A stretch of DNA of 64,000 nucleotides from positions 248,001-312,000 of the forward strand of contig JAFLCG010000004.1 in the NCBI GenBank assembly GCA_017303635.1, read 5' to 3'. Below, one piece after another: positions 16,130 to 25,842 of this stretch. Position 1 is the first letter of the stretch; every line of letters starts with the position of its first letter. Source of the DNA: Anaerolineae bacterium (GTDB lineage: Bacteria > Chloroflexota > Anaerolineae > Aggregatilineales > Phototrophicaceae). The position numbers and the translations under genes were made by a program. Below the pieces are notes generated by a model. The model was given only the letters and a program-made list of their open reading frames with translations, did not search any database and was not told the origin of the DNA.

Positions 16130-17194
16130 TTATCGCCCATAAACCTCAATATTCGCCAGTGGTACAGGGCGGCTCTCTCCATTGGGGAACTCGACCTGGG
16201 CGCATGGCACCCGCAGACCATTTTCTAACAGAACTGGCATTTTTGGCAAATCGGTCACCCGCGCCACTTCCCCGGCATGGGGCGGGCGGGTCAAACGGAC
16301 CACCGATCCCACGTTGAGCGTCGTATTCGGGTTCGCGCGGACGGCGCGATTGCTGCTGCGAACCGGGTTCAGGATCACTTCCGGTCGGGCAGCGCTCCAG
16401 CGATCCGGCTGCCGCGCTTCCAGCAGGGCATTCCGCCCATTGGCCGCATCCAGCAGCTTCCACATCAACGGACTCATTGTCAGCGGGCCGAAGCCCTCGG
16501 TCAGCATGATCGCCAGCTTGGAACGCAGCGCGCGCGGGATCAGGTCCGCATCCATGGCGGGCGCGATGATCCCGCCCAGGCCGATATATTCGGCATGGTC
16601 AATGCCGGTTTCATACAGCGGGCGCTTGGTCACCACGATGCTGCCTCGCGTGCCAATATCCAGGTCACCCCCCTCGATCATCTCCAGCCCGTCCGCAGGT
16701 TCAGACTTGAGCGCACCAATCGTCCGGCGGCCATTGCCCCAGACACCCTGCGCCAACCCGCCATAGGTTTCGATGATCGCACCGCGCCCGGACACGAGTT
16801 GAACAACAGTACCGTCCACACCGGCCTCGACCACGATCTGTTCTGGTTCCACCTGCATGATCAGGTGTCCATCTTCCACCGCCGCGAGAATACCATCAAA
16901 CGGGGCGCGGACTTGTTTGCCGCGCTTTTCCGCCAGCAGAACCTCGGCACTCACCGATTGCCCAACCGCGACCTGCAGGAAATCGCTCAGGCTTTCACCC
17001 GGCTTCAACCGCAACTGACGGGCAGCTTCTACAAACACATAGCGCGATGGGATCACCCCCCGCGCCACAATATCGCGCAGGTTGACGCTGGAACCTTCGA
17101 TCACCTCGACCTCGCCAATCGCGTCCTGCGGCAGTGATTGCTCGCGGCGAATGGTGGTCGAGTCCATCAAGTAGCGTTGTTCGGGATAGTACAT
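16130..17194 (-). CDS. Barrel-sandwich (lipoyl-like) protein next to MutL-like gene
   Basis: 354 residues, no membrane segment. Residues 85-165 look like a hybrid-motif barrel: GQSVSAEVLLAEKRGKQVRA followed by PFDGILAAVEDGHLIMQ and a second half AGVDGTVVQLVSGRGAIIETYGG, but there is no biotinyl/lipoyl lysine in a typical turn. The region 245-290 (LTEGFGPLTMSPLMWKLL) and a C-terminal KOW/SH3-like barrel (NVGSVVRLTRPPHAGEVARV) follow. It is separated from the MutL-like gene by 109 bases that contain repeats. Function unknown; position suggests it works with the ASKHA protein. Confidence 0.7.
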   Translation of the reverse strand: MYYPEQRYLMDSTTIRREQSLPQDAIGEVEVIEGSSVNLRDIVARGVIPSRYVFVEAARQLRLKPGESLSDFLQVAVGQSVSAEVLLAEKRGKQVRAPFDGILAAVEDGHLIMQVEPEQIVVEAGVDGTVVQLVSGRGAIIETYGGLAQGVWGNGRRTIGALKSEPADGLEMIEGGDLDIGTRGSIVVTKRPLYETGIDHAEYIGLGGIIAPAMDADLIPRALRSKLAIMLTEGFGPLTMSPLMWKLLDAANGRNALLEARQPDRWSAARPEVILNPVRSSNRAVRANPNTTLNVGSVVRLTRPPHAGEVARVTDLPKMPVLLENGLRVPCAQVEFPNGESRPVPLANIEVYGR

Positions 17195-17303
17195 GGTTTC
17201 CGGTTTCAGCCTATAGGTTTCTGGTTCTTAACCGCCGGTCTGATGCGGACGCACCATTGCGCGTCCCTACTCTGTACTTCTTCACTGTGCACGTTGTACG
17301 CTG
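17195..17303. repeat. Repeats inside the envelope operon
   Basis: This 109-base gap carries the dispersed hairpin GGACGCACCATTGCGCGTCC (17247-17266) and phrases such as TATAGGTTTCTGG. It interrupts an otherwise tightly packed operon. Confidence 0.55.
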
Positions 17304-19292
17304 TCATCCCCGCAGATCATCCAGCGAGAGTTCGTCATCAGTCGGCATCTCGATCTCGGCGGGAGTTTCTGCCGCTTCCGCTTTTCCACGCCGTCCGCGT
17401 CGGGCTGGCTTGGCGGCTTTAGCCGCTTTGTCAGCGACCGCCTGCGCCGCTTCGGCTTTCTTCCGGCGGCGCGAAGGCGGTGGCGGGGTCGTATCCACAT
17501 GCCCTTCTTCCCCACCTTCAACCAGCCACAACGGATCAATCAGGATCGGGGTATCGCCCGTCACTTCGGAAATCCACAGCGGCAGTTGCGAAGCCCGGTG
17601 CCGAACTTCTGCCGCCACCGGCAGCGCACGCCCGCGCGCATCGAAGATCAGGCCGGCGCTGCCGCCTTCGACCTGGACTTTCACACGGCCTTTGTTGCCA
17701 ATCTGCAAGCCTCGCCCGCGCACGCTGACTTCGACGGTAGCCCGCTGCCCGGTTGCCAGCGGATAAATCCACAGATGCCCACCTGGAACTTCATGGCTGA
17801 TGGCCTCGCCGCCGCTTTCCAGCCGGATCTTCACGCGCATCGCGGGACGTTCCGGGGTCGGCTTGCCGCTCAGGCTGAAGGCCGTTCCCAACCGATCCAG
17901 GTTCATCCCATCCAGCAATTGCACCGCCGCCGTCGGGTTGACCTGGGCCAGCGCGCCCATGACTGCCAGAATACCGAACGAGTCCGCTTCCAGTTCAGTC
18001 ACCCCGGTCGGCTGGATCGAGTCCAGCAGCAGCAAAGCATTAAAGCCGGGATTGCCGGTGCGCGTCAGGGCGGAGCCTGCCGCAATAATGCGTTTGAAAG
18101 CGGGCAGCGGCTCATCGGCTGGCATATCGGCCCGCCCCGCCCACAGCGGACGCGCCGTATCCATCAGGGCGCGGATGCCGGCTCGCAGCAGCCCATGTTC
18201 CAAAAACAGTCCCTTGATTGATTCCGGCGTGGTCGAAGGCCGCAGGGCTTTGTTCAGGGCGTAATGGCGAATCTGGTTATGCGCCGGGACGAATGGCAGC
18301 CAGCGGGCGACCGCTGCATCGCCAGTCAGTTCATGCAGCAGGGACGCGCTGTGACCCAGCCCAATATCCGGGCGGATGACCGTGGCGACATGCCCGCCAA
18401 CCGAAGCAGAGAGCGTGCTGACCGCGCTGCCGATATCCACCAGCAGCACATCTTCCTCCAACGCCTGACCGAGATACCCGGCAATCAGGTTATAACTCTG
18501 GGCGGTCGGCAAAATGCCCACGCGGGACATATCGCCCACCTGCTTGAAACCCGCCCCGCGTTGATCCTGCCGTTCATCAAAAGCACGGGCGAGCTGCCGT
18601 GCCGCATTTTCCAGATGTTCTTCATCCAGCGTCGGTCGGACATTCTCCGCCACCAGCACCGTCGTCACACCCTGGAAGATGTCATGAATGTCATCGACCA
18701 GATCACTGTTCCCGGCGTAGAGCACCAGCGGCACCCGCCCACCTTTGAGCAGGTTACAGGCTGTGCGGGCCAGCCGCGCCAGCCGCATCACCGGCGAGTC
18801 CGCCCCGGCTTCCACCCCGCCCACGATGAAGATCAGATCCGGGCGGCTGTGGATGATCGCGTTCAGTTCATCTTCTTCACTGCGGGCATCCGCCAGGCTG
18901 ATCTGTTCGACCACCTGCACGTACGTGCCCGCCGTAGCGCGGATGGCGCTGGCGATACTGAGTTCCGGCACCAGCCCGATGATAACCGTCCGCAGCGTTT
19001 GCCCGGTGCTGGTCGTCACCACAAATTGATCTACACCGGAACGATCCGCACGTTCCGGCGTCAGAATACGCCCATCCGGGGCGACCAGCTTGCGCCCGGT
19101 CGCTTCGGTGATCTGTTCACAGGCGCGTTGGATACCCAGGTTCACATCGCCGGAGGGGAAGCCGCCGGTCGAGCGTGTTTCACCTCGCGCCAGCAGTCGG
19201 TAACGCCCATCCACCAGATCAATCAGGATGACGCGGGTACTGATATTGCCAATATCCGCCGCCAGGATCGAGCCGTCGCGTCGTTCACTCAT
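17304..19292 (-). CDS. MutL-family (glutamate mutase L-like) ASKHA ATPase
   Basis: 662 residues. The phosphate-1 motif ILAADIGNISTRVILIDL is at residues 9-26, and a second ASKHA phosphate motif VLLVDIGSAVSTLSASVGG near 281-299; the whole follows the GlmL/MutL family (named for the gene between glutamate mutase subunits). No mutase or B12 gene is near. The C-terminal 70 residues form an Ala/Lys-rich, then acidic, tail (RRRKKAEAAQAVADKAAKAA). ATG is directly joined to the stop of the upstream membrane protein, so translation is coupled. The role is probably energising or reactivating a partner; which partner is unknown. Confidence 0.85.
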   Translation of the reverse strand: MSERRDGSILAADIGNISTRVILIDLVDGRYRLLARGETRSTGGFPSGDVNLGIQRACEQITEATGRKLVAPDGRILTPERADRSGVDQFVVTTSTGQTLRTVIIGLVPELSIASAIRATAGTYVQVVEQISLADARSEEDELNAIIHSRPDLIFIVGGVEAGADSPVMRLARLARTACNLLKGGRVPLVLYAGNSDLVDDIHDIFQGVTTVLVAENVRPTLDEEHLENAARQLARAFDERQDQRGAGFKQVGDMSRVGILPTAQSYNLIAGYLGQALEEDVLLVDIGSAVSTLSASVGGHVATVIRPDIGLGHSASLLHELTGDAAVARWLPFVPAHNQIRHYALNKALRPSTTPESIKGLFLEHGLLRAGIRALMDTARPLWAGRADMPADEPLPAFKRIIAAGSALTRTGNPGFNALLLLDSIQPTGVTELEADSFGILAVMGALAQVNPTAAVQLLDGMNLDRLGTAFSLSGKPTPERPAMRVKIRLESGGEAISHEVPGGHLWIYPLATGQRATVEVSVRGRGLQIGNKGRVKVQVEGGSAGLIFDARGRALPVAAEVRHRASQLPLWISEVTGDTPILIDPLWLVEGGEEGHVDTTPPPPSRRRKKAEAAQAVADKAAKAAKPARRGRRGKAEAAETPAEIEMPTDDELSLDDLRG

Positions 19293-19940
19293 CTAGCCCG
19301 GCCCCCCCACGATCTGCGAAAGCACAAACAGCAGCCGGTCGCTGAAAATCGTCAGGCTGGTCAGGATCGCCCCGGCGTAGATGGCCCCCAGCGTGATGAC
19401 CACCACCAGTTGACCGGCGAAGCCCAACGCCCGCCCTGGCAGGGTCCGCTGCGTGCCACCGCTGCTCGTCCGGCGGGCCAGATATTGAAAGTAGATCAGC
19501 GTACCAGCCACACCCAGGAACAACAGGAAGCCGTTCAGCGCATCCAATTGCACCGCGCTCCCGGTGGCCCGCGCCAGCGGGATCAGTGTGCCGACGATAG
19601 CCCCTACCAGTGCCACCGCCGTCCCCACACCGATCAGGAAGGCCAGCGCCGCATTCCCCAATCGACCATAACGCGGTACGCCTTTGAGCAGGAGCAGGAG
19701 CGCCAGTCCAAATGGGATGACGCCGATGACCGGGAGCCCCAGCCCCGCCGCGCTGTTCAACAGGGTCTGGTTAGCCCACGGGATCAACACTGTATCCAGT
19801 GTGACCAGAGTCAAATAACCTGCCGACAGGCCGACAAAGACCGCTAACGCCAACCGGTAGAGGATGTTATCCCCCAGCAGATAGCTAAACACCATCAGGG
19901 TCAGGACGAATCCGGCGATCAGGCCGATTTGCTCACTCAC
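19293..19940 (-). CDS. Multi-pass membrane protein of envelope operon
   Basis: About 215 residues with six predicted membrane helices, among them IGLIAGFVLTLMVFSYLL, LALAVFVGLSAGYLTLVTL and VVVITLGAIYAGAILTSLTIF. No family is recognised. The GTG at 19940 is preferred: it gives GTGAGTGA, an 8-base overlap with the stop of the scaffold gene. A GTG at 19967 would overlap by 35 bases. Directly followed by the MutL-like gene. Confidence 0.75.
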   Translation of the reverse strand: MSEQIGLIAGFVLTLMVFSYLLGDNILYRLALAVFVGLSAGYLTLVTLDTVLIPWANQTLLNSAAGLGLPVIGVIPFGLALLLLLKGVPRYGRLGNAALAFLIGVGTAVALVGAIVGTLIPLARATGSAVQLDALNGFLLFLGVAGTLIYFQYLARRTSSGGTQRTLPGRALGFAGQLVVVITLGAIYAGAILTSLTIFSDRLLFVLSQIVGGPG

Positions 19941-22900
19941 GCTGCCGTTCTCGCTTGAATAGACCACCGATCAGGTTGACGATCAACCCGAGCAGCAGTA
20001 TGGCGACAATCATCACCAGTCCCAGCGTCATGCTGTACCACTGGGTTTCCTGCGCAGTATTGAAGCCCGTCCGCACGATGGGCGCTTCACTGTGGGTTCC
20101 CGCACCGGCCACGTTGGTCTCGGTCGCGGGGGCCGGGGTCAGGCTGGCTTCCGGCGTAGCCGAAGGCGGCAGGCTGATGGCCGTCAGGGTCAGGTAAGCC
20201 GCTGGCCCCAGCGTCGCCACCATCGACTCAATCTGTTCCCCGGTCATCGAAGGGACGCGGGTCGCAGCCACGGTCGCTTCCGGGGTAGGCGATTCAGATG
20301 GAGCCTGGGCGAAGCTGCTATCGCTCAACAGGCTGACCACTTCCCGGCTCTCTGGCACCGCGCCGCTTTCATTCGCCCGGATGCTCACAAAGTCAGCGGA
20401 AATCCACCCGGTCTGACCATCCGGCAGTTGCACCTGCACCCAGTCCCCGTTGGCGCTGCGTCCCAGGACCGCGATTTCAGTTCCCGGTTGCAGCCGCGTC
20501 AGAATAGCGCCGCTGGTGCTGGGTTCGGCACGGACGTTCACTGTCGTATTGGCATCAATTTCACCGATCAGCGCCGAAGGTGTCGCGGTCGCTTCCGGTG
20601 TCGGGCTGACTTCCGGCGTAGCTGTCGCATTGGCCGGGTCGAGAGTCGGGATTTGTGTGGGTGGCCGCGTCTCGATCAGATCGACCGCGTTCGCGCTGGC
20701 GAGCAGCGTCTGAATTTGCTGACCATAGGTATAGGCATCTCGCAGGCCGACCACCAGCCCGCTTAAGCCCGGCTGGGGATCAATCGAACCCGGCACCAGA
20801 TACGGTTGGGCCAGCACCGCCGCACCCTGCCCGACTGCTGCTACCAGCGGCCCAGCCGCCAGTGGTGCCACCTGTTCCGCCCACGCCCGCACGTCATCGC
20901 CGCGTTCCGCGATCAGCACGATCAGCCGGAAGTCCCGCAGGCTGTTGAGGTCTAAGCCGCTGGGTTGACCGACCGAGTTGGTCGCCAACTGCGCTTTGAT
21001 GTCCGCCGCGAAGCTTCGCAGACCGATCACCTCGCCCGGCAGGTACCGAGCGACAAAATAATCTTCACCATAGGCATACGCCCGGTTGCTGCGTCCGGTC
21101 AGCAGCATGAATTGGGGATTTCCAGCAACTTCCGCGATCACCTGTTCCGCGTGCAGCAGACCCACTGGATTACTGCTCACCAGCACCGGGTGTCCCCCGC
21201 GCGCCAGAATGTGCTGCGTGATCGCTGCCAGCGCCGGGTCGAGTTCCGCAGCGCCAGTCGGCCCGTATTCCGCGCCGATCAGCACCAGGTCGCCGCCCCG
21301 CACCGTTTCCACGCTCGACCACGCCCGCGCGGCTGGGCTGCCCGCAGCAAACTGTGCCGGGGGCAGGTTGCCAATCCGCAGCGCAGGGGCAGTGATCGGC
21401 AGGCCAACCGCCAGCAGCAGCATGAGCGCGATCAACGCCCGATCCAGCCGGGGGCGGAAGCGCCATTGATCGCGTCGGCGGGTTCGTTTTGCTTTGGCTT
21501 TTGTGGCAGGTGCCGCTTCTTCGGCGGGTGTCGGCTCCGCCAGAATATCATCAAAGGTCGTCGGCGCATCCAGCGTCACATCAATCGCTGACCGGCGTGG
21601 CGCGACGACAGATGGTGCATCGGCCTTCGTCCCCACCAGCGACTCCAACAGCCGGATGTTGCGCGCCTGTTCTTTGGAGATAGCAGCATCCGGTCGGGCG
21701 CTGGCCGCCCCGGTCGGGATATTGACCGCAGGCAAGACTTCGCTCAGGCCAGGCAGCACCTTGCCCAGCACCTCGCCGGGGGCATCCGTCTTGGCAGTCG
21801 GCAGCGCCCGCCCCTTCTGACTCAGCGATTGCAGCCGGTCAGAGAGTTCATTGAGCGGCACTTCCCGCTGACCCTGTTTGCGGATGATCGCCGCCGCGGA
21901 TACCTGTTCGGAGGGGCCAGCCGCGGTATCGGCTGCTTCTTTCAACCAGTCCGGCGCATCGCTGGAAAGCATTCCGGTGACGGCCTTCATCTGCTCGTCA
22001 CGGCTTTGCTCGCGGGCGGAGATCGCTTTCTCGACTCCAATATCGGAGTCCAGCAGGTCGAAGTCCGGTCGCAGTGCATTTTCCAGATTCGCCGTCTGCG
22101 GGAGCGAGCGCTCATCAAACGAGTAACTCGCCAGCAGCCGATCCACATCATCCAGCCCGGCCAGATCAGTCGGATCCGGTTCGTTGAAAACCTGGGTAGG
22201 CGGCTTCTTCAGTTCATTGATGCGCCCGGTACCGCCGAACGGACGTGGTGGAGGCTCCGGCTCCGGTTCCTCTGAAAAGAGTTCGACCGGCGGCGTTTCT
22301 TCCAGGCTGGAGGTATCCAGTTTTTGCAGCCAGTCAGGCACCGGCGCGGAGGTCGGTTCGCCTTCATCCGTGAACCACTCCATGCGGGCATCAATCTCCG
22401 CCGCGGTCGGCTTGGGAGCCACCGGCGGAGTCAGCGGTGCCGAAAGGCCCAACTGCTCGAACACATCCGGCTCATCCAGCGCGTTCAGCAGGTCGCCCGT
22501 ATTCGGAGGATGGTATTCAATCGGCGGGGTCAAATCTGCTTCTGGTTCTTGCGCGAACAGCGAGTCCAGCGCCCCATCCGGCAGGCGCAGTTCGCTCGTC
22601 GTGCGGTGCAGCGCATCCCGCCGCAGTTGAGTCCCCGCATCCGGGTCGAACAGCGCATCCACGTCCTCATCGGGGAATAGATCTGCTGCCGGTCGGTCAT
22701 CCAACCGGATCGTACCCAGATCCGGCAGCGAATCCGCCAGCAGGGCGTTGAAGTCCGGCGGCGGCGTGCGGTCCACATCACTGAACAGGTTATCCAGCGA
22801 GTCGTCCCAGGCGGGCAGTGCTTCATCAGCGATTTCGGCAGTCGGCGCTTCCGCCGCCGAGTCGCTGAAATCCAGCGAGGGCAGTTCATCCGCATCCATC

Positions 22901-24309
22901 AGCCCGTCATCGCTGGTCGCGCTCAGGATCGCGTTTAAGTCCGGCGGTGGGGTGCGGTCAGCCTCACTGAACAGATTATCCAGCGTGGCATCCCAGATGG
23001 GCAGTGCCTCTTCGTCCGGCTCCGGTTGCTCACCAAAAGTCAGCGACGGATATTCATCATCACCGCTGGTCGCGCTCAGGATCGCATCCAGATCGGGCGG
23101 GGCTTCATCGGCATTATCGGCCAGGTAGGCCGCTTCTTCACTGTAGAGCCCGGTCGGCCCCTGCTCACCCAGCAGCGCGTCCAGATCCGGCATCTGCAAG
23201 TTGCCGTCATCGGCAATCGGCAGCGGCCCGGCCAGGAAATCCAGGTCTTCCGCACTGAGCGGCTGGGCGCTGCTGGCTGGTGCCTCAATAAAATGGTCAT
23301 CCTGGCCGAACAGATCATCATCCGCTTCATCAAACAGGTTATCGCCCGCCCGCCGCAGCGGTACTGGCGCTTCCAGGCCCATCTCTTCATTACTGAGCAG
23401 CGGTGAGCCGTCATCCAAATCGTCGCGCAGCCAGTAGGCTTCGCCACCGGCTTCCTGCAGAATCTGGTCAGCTTGCCACTCGTCGCCCACGCCCCATTGC
23501 TCCGGTGTAGCCGGGATCTCTGGCAGGACATCTTCGGGGGGCAAGTCAGCGTCATCAATCCAGGAGGGTTGCAGCGTGCCGGTATCCGGTGCGCGGAAGC
23601 TTTCCAGCCACGCCATCGGCGCATCCTGCTCGACGCTGAGGCTGATCTCGTCAGGTTCATTGGGAGCAACGGGGCGGGCGGCGGGCAGTTCGCCGGTCAG
23701 CCGTTTGATCGGCCCGGTGCCAGGTGGCAGTTCCACCGGCGGCAGCTCACCCGTAATGCGTTTGATCGTCCCGGTCTGGCGGGTCGGTTCCACCGGCGGC
23801 AGTTCGCCGGTAATGCGCTTGATCGTCCCTGTCTGGCGCGGCGCGGGCGGCGGTTCTTCAGCGGGCAGGTTGAGTTCCGGCTCATCCATCCACAGCGCCC
23901 GTGTCACGCCGGGGATCGCATTGGGCAGCGGGGCATCTGGCAAATCCAGATCGCCGCCCTTCATCCAGTCCGGCAGATCCTCATCGGCGGGCATCAGCGA
24001 GTCGGGTTCCGGAATGTCGTCCTGCTGCCAGTCGAGCTGCCCGGTCAGTCCCGATGACTGCCCCAAAGGCCCGGTCGTGGATTTCCGCAGGGTCTGCATC
24101 CAGTCCACATCGTCCATCATGGCCGGGCGTTCCGGGTCGGTCGGATCCACCGGAGGCAGATCGTCCGGCACTTCCGGCAGATCAATCGATTGCCAGTCCA
24201 GTTTGCCGGTCAGGCCGAGCGAGTCATCCTTGCGCGGCGAATCCGCTGGCTCATTCAGCCAGTCGGGAAATTCATCGTCGCCCGGCGGGCGCTTGTCGAA
24301 GTCGCTCAT
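19933..24309 (-). CDS. 1458-residue acidic scaffold with outer Rossmann-like and SH3b domains
   Basis: Residues 1-950 are acidic, Pro-rich and probably disordered in the cytoplasm. They contain repeated short motifs: LTGxLDWQ twice near the start, GxIKRxTGELPPVE three times near 150-205, and long repeats EALPxWDxxLDNLFS...DRTPPPDxNA near 400-530. A membrane helix lies at about 960-980. Outside there is a Rossmann-like domain (GGDLVLIGAEYGPTGAAELD) to about 1215, a bacterial SH3 domain (VNVRAEPSTSGAIL...GWISADFV) at about 1250-1310, a Ser/Thr/Pro stalk and a C-terminal helix at 1431-1452. The protein links cytoplasm and cell surface. No known homologue recognised. Coupled to both neighbours. 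Confidence 0.8.
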   Translation of the reverse strand: MSDFDKRPPGDDEFPDWLNEPADSPRKDDSLGLTGKLDWQSIDLPEVPDDLPPVDPTDPERPAMMDDVDWMQTLRKSTTGPLGQSSGLTGQLDWQQDDIPEPDSLMPADEDLPDWMKGGDLDLPDAPLPNAIPGVTRALWMDEPELNLPAEEPPPAPRQTGTIKRITGELPPVEPTRQTGTIKRITGELPPVELPPGTGPIKRLTGELPAARPVAPNEPDEISLSVEQDAPMAWLESFRAPDTGTLQPSWIDDADLPPEDVLPEIPATPEQWGVGDEWQADQILQEAGGEAYWLRDDLDDGSPLLSNEEMGLEAPVPLRRAGDNLFDEADDDLFGQDDHFIEAPASSAQPLSAEDLDFLAGPLPIADDGNLQMPDLDALLGEQGPTGLYSEEAAYLADNADEAPPDLDAILSATSGDDEYPSLTFGEQPEPDEEALPIWDATLDNLFSEADRTPPPDLNAILSATSDDGLMDADELPSLDFSDSAAEAPTAEIADEALPAWDDSLDNLFSDVDRTPPPDFNALLADSLPDLGTIRLDDRPAADLFPDEDVDALFDPDAGTQLRRDALHRTTSELRLPDGALDSLFAQEPEADLTPPIEYHPPNTGDLLNALDEPDVFEQLGLSAPLTPPVAPKPTAAEIDARMEWFTDEGEPTSAPVPDWLQKLDTSSLEETPPVELFSEEPEPEPPPRPFGGTGRINELKKPPTQVFNEPDPTDLAGLDDVDRLLASYSFDERSLPQTANLENALRPDFDLLDSDIGVEKAISAREQSRDEQMKAVTGMLSSDAPDWLKEAADTAAGPSEQVSAAAIIRKQGQREVPLNELSDRLQSLSQKGRALPTAKTDAPGEVLGKVLPGLSEVLPAVNIPTGAASARPDAAISKEQARNIRLLESLVGTKADAPSVVAPRRSAIDVTLDAPTTFDDILAEPTPAEEAAPATKAKAKRTRRRDQWRFRPRLDRALIALMLLLAVGLPITAPALRIGNLPPAQFAAGSPAARAWSSVETVRGGDLVLIGAEYGPTGAAELDPALAAITQHILARGGHPVLVSSNPVGLLHAEQVIAEVAGNPQFMLLTGRSNRAYAYGEDYFVARYLPGEVIGLRSFAADIKAQLATNSVGQPSGLDLNSLRDFRLIVLIAERGDDVRAWAEQVAPLAAGPLVAAVGQGAAVLAQPYLVPGSIDPQPGLSGLVVGLRDAYTYGQQIQTLLASANAVDLIETRPPTQIPTLDPANATATPEVSPTPEATATPSALIGEIDANTTVNVRAEPSTSGAILTRLQPGTEIAVLGRSANGDWVQVQLPDGQTGWISADFVSIRANESGAVPESREVVSLLSDSSFAQAPSESPTPEATVAATRVPSMTGEQIESMVATLGPAAYLTLTAISLPPSATPEASLTPAPATETNVAGAGTHSEAPIVRTGFNTAQETQWYSMTLGLVMIVAILLLGLIVNLIGGLFKRERQRE

Positions 24310-24317
24310 CGAGACTG

Positions 24318-24989
24318 CTATTCCTTATAGGATTGGTCTTGACCGACCAACACCCGTATGCCGACGACCACCGTCGCCAGCGCAATCCCCAGCAGGATAC
24401 CCCGCGCCCCGGCGCTGACAGGCACCGCCAGCAGCCAATCGCGCACACCCTGGAAGAAGGTCAGTTCCGGCAGTGGCACCGCCGCGATCAGCACGATCAG
24501 CAGCGCCAGCATAAAGACCACCCGCCCCCAGGTGACGCGGCGGCTCAGCATCCGGTAAGCCCCGTACACCAGCGCGAACAAAACCAATCCTGCTAATGCT
24601 GATTCTACGGAGACTTGCACCGTTTCCAGTAGTACGGTTGTCGCACGTGGTTGGCTGGTCAGCACGCCGTTGCGTTCCAACGCCGCCAGGATTAGCACGC
24701 CCAGCGTAGAGATCACCAGCACCAGACTATAAACCCACCCGCCTCGCCGCGAGCGAATCCGGCCCAGATGCACAATCACCAGGTTCAGGACACCCGCCAG
24801 CGCCAGCAGCGCCAGCGTGATCGTCGCCAGTTGTAGAAATAAACGGCTCAGATCCGGAAAGCGTAAGCCAGTCAGCAGGGCATCCAGCAGCGTGTTATCC
24901 CGGCTGACGATCAGACCGCCCAGCGTAATCACGCCGACGATCAGGACAATGAGGGCGTTGAAGGCCGCGCCGAGCCGTCGGAAAAACAT
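24318..24989 (-). CDS. Multi-pass membrane protein of envelope operon
   Basis: 223 residues with about six hydrophobic helices, for example ALIVLIVGVITLGGLIVS, WVYSLVLVISTLGVLILAAL and VVFMLALLIVLIAAVPLP. It shares the general style of the 215-residue protein encoded two genes downstream. The gene starts 3 bases after the upstream stop and ends 8 bases before the scaffold gene, so it is part of the same operon. Function unknown. Confidence 0.75.
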   Translation of the reverse strand: MFFRRLGAAFNALIVLIVGVITLGGLIVSRDNTLLDALLTGLRFPDLSRLFLQLATITLALLALAGVLNLVIVHLGRIRSRRGGWVYSLVLVISTLGVLILAALERNGVLTSQPRATTVLLETVQVSVESALAGLVLFALVYGAYRMLSRRVTWGRVVFMLALLIVLIAAVPLPELTFFQGVRDWLLAVPVSAGARGILLGIALATVVVGIRVLVGQDQSYKE

Positions 24990-24992
24990 GCC

Positions 24993-25778
24993 TTAGCCCC
25001 CGATCCCCAGCCCACGCAGGACGGGTTCCGCCACGCTCACCAGGACCAGGATCGCCAGGACGGCCACCAGCGCCAACCGCAACGTATCCAGCGTGATGAC
25101 CATCGCCTGCCGCGACGGTTCATTACCCAGGTAAGCCCCCGCTACGTACAGTTCTTCCCCCAGCAGCGGCTGATCCGCCAATGCGTAAGCGACCGCTTGC
25201 CCTTCCAGTTGATCGCTGCTGGCGAACAATTGCTGCCGGTGACGAGCCGCCGCTTCGGCAGGTAACGCCATCTCCGGCCCAAAGCTCCCACCCAGCACAT
25301 TGATTAGCACCCGATTATCCGTCATCACACCGGTCAGTGCGGCGGCGAACGCCAACGACCGCGCCCCCTGTGGATACCATTGGGCGCTCCCCCGTGGGTA
25401 CCGTGCCAGCATCCCGCGGGAAGCATATGCCCGGCGCAGCGTGTCCTGTGCCAGCGGCAGAGCCACGCCATTGCTCATGGTAATTAAAGGAGGTGCATCG
25501 CCAATCGCGGCGGCCCGGAGAGTGTGATAAGCCAGGTCTGCCGTTGCCAGTGCCAGCGGTGTATCTTTCCCGCCGATTCCCGCGCTGCCCAGGCTCACGT
25601 GAACAGGGCGGTTGGCTTCAATCGCCGCCCCAATCGCCATTGGCAGCCGCTGATAGGCCCCAATCGGGCGCAGCGGATAAAAGCCGGTACGGCGGCGGAT
25701 GACCAGGCGGGCGACGGTGCTGATGACCAGCGCCGCCAGCAGCAGCAAGACCACATAGGTTTGCGTTGTTACATCCAC
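24993..25778 (-). CDS. DUF6754-like membrane protein
   Basis: About 261 residues: an N-terminal helix (YVVLLLLAALVISTVARLVI), a soluble domain with GRPVHVSLGSAGIGGKDTP-like and LPMAIGAAIEANRPVHV stretches, and a C-terminal helix (LVAVLAILVLVSVAEPVL). It resembles DUF6754 proteins of Chloroflexota, assigned from memory of the family. Start at GTG 25778 is preferred, with GGGGGATC upstream; an ATG-like start at 25829 would translate a dispersed repeat. Its soluble domain and that of the scaffold may be related in fold, which is inference. Confidence 0.7.
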   Translation of the reverse strand: MDVTTQTYVVLLLLAALVISTVARLVIRRRTGFYPLRPIGAYQRLPMAIGAAIEANRPVHVSLGSAGIGGKDTPLALATADLAYHTLRAAAIGDAPPLITMSNGVALPLAQDTLRRAYASRGMLARYPRGSAQWYPQGARSLAFAAALTGVMTDNRVLINVLGGSFGPEMALPAEAAARHRQQLFASSDQLEGQAVAYALADQPLLGEELYVAGAYLGNEPSRQAMVITLDTLRLALVAVLAILVLVSVAEPVLRGLGIGG

Positions 25779-25842
25779 AGGTGATCCCCCTGTTTGGGAG
25801 CCGTCAGCATGAGGGACGCACCGTTGCACGTCCGCCGGTTAT

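Noticed and set aside
17304..19292. DNA mismatch repair protein MutL.
   Set aside because: The sequence has ASKHA phosphate motifs (DIGNxSTRV), not the GHKL ATPase motifs of DNA-repair MutL; only the name coincides.
18264..19847. A 527-codon open frame on the plus strand opposite the MutL-like and membrane genes.
   Set aside because: It is rich in His, Arg, Gln and Pro without domains, as expected for the antisense of a GC-rich coding sequence; the minus-strand genes have clear motifs and coupling.
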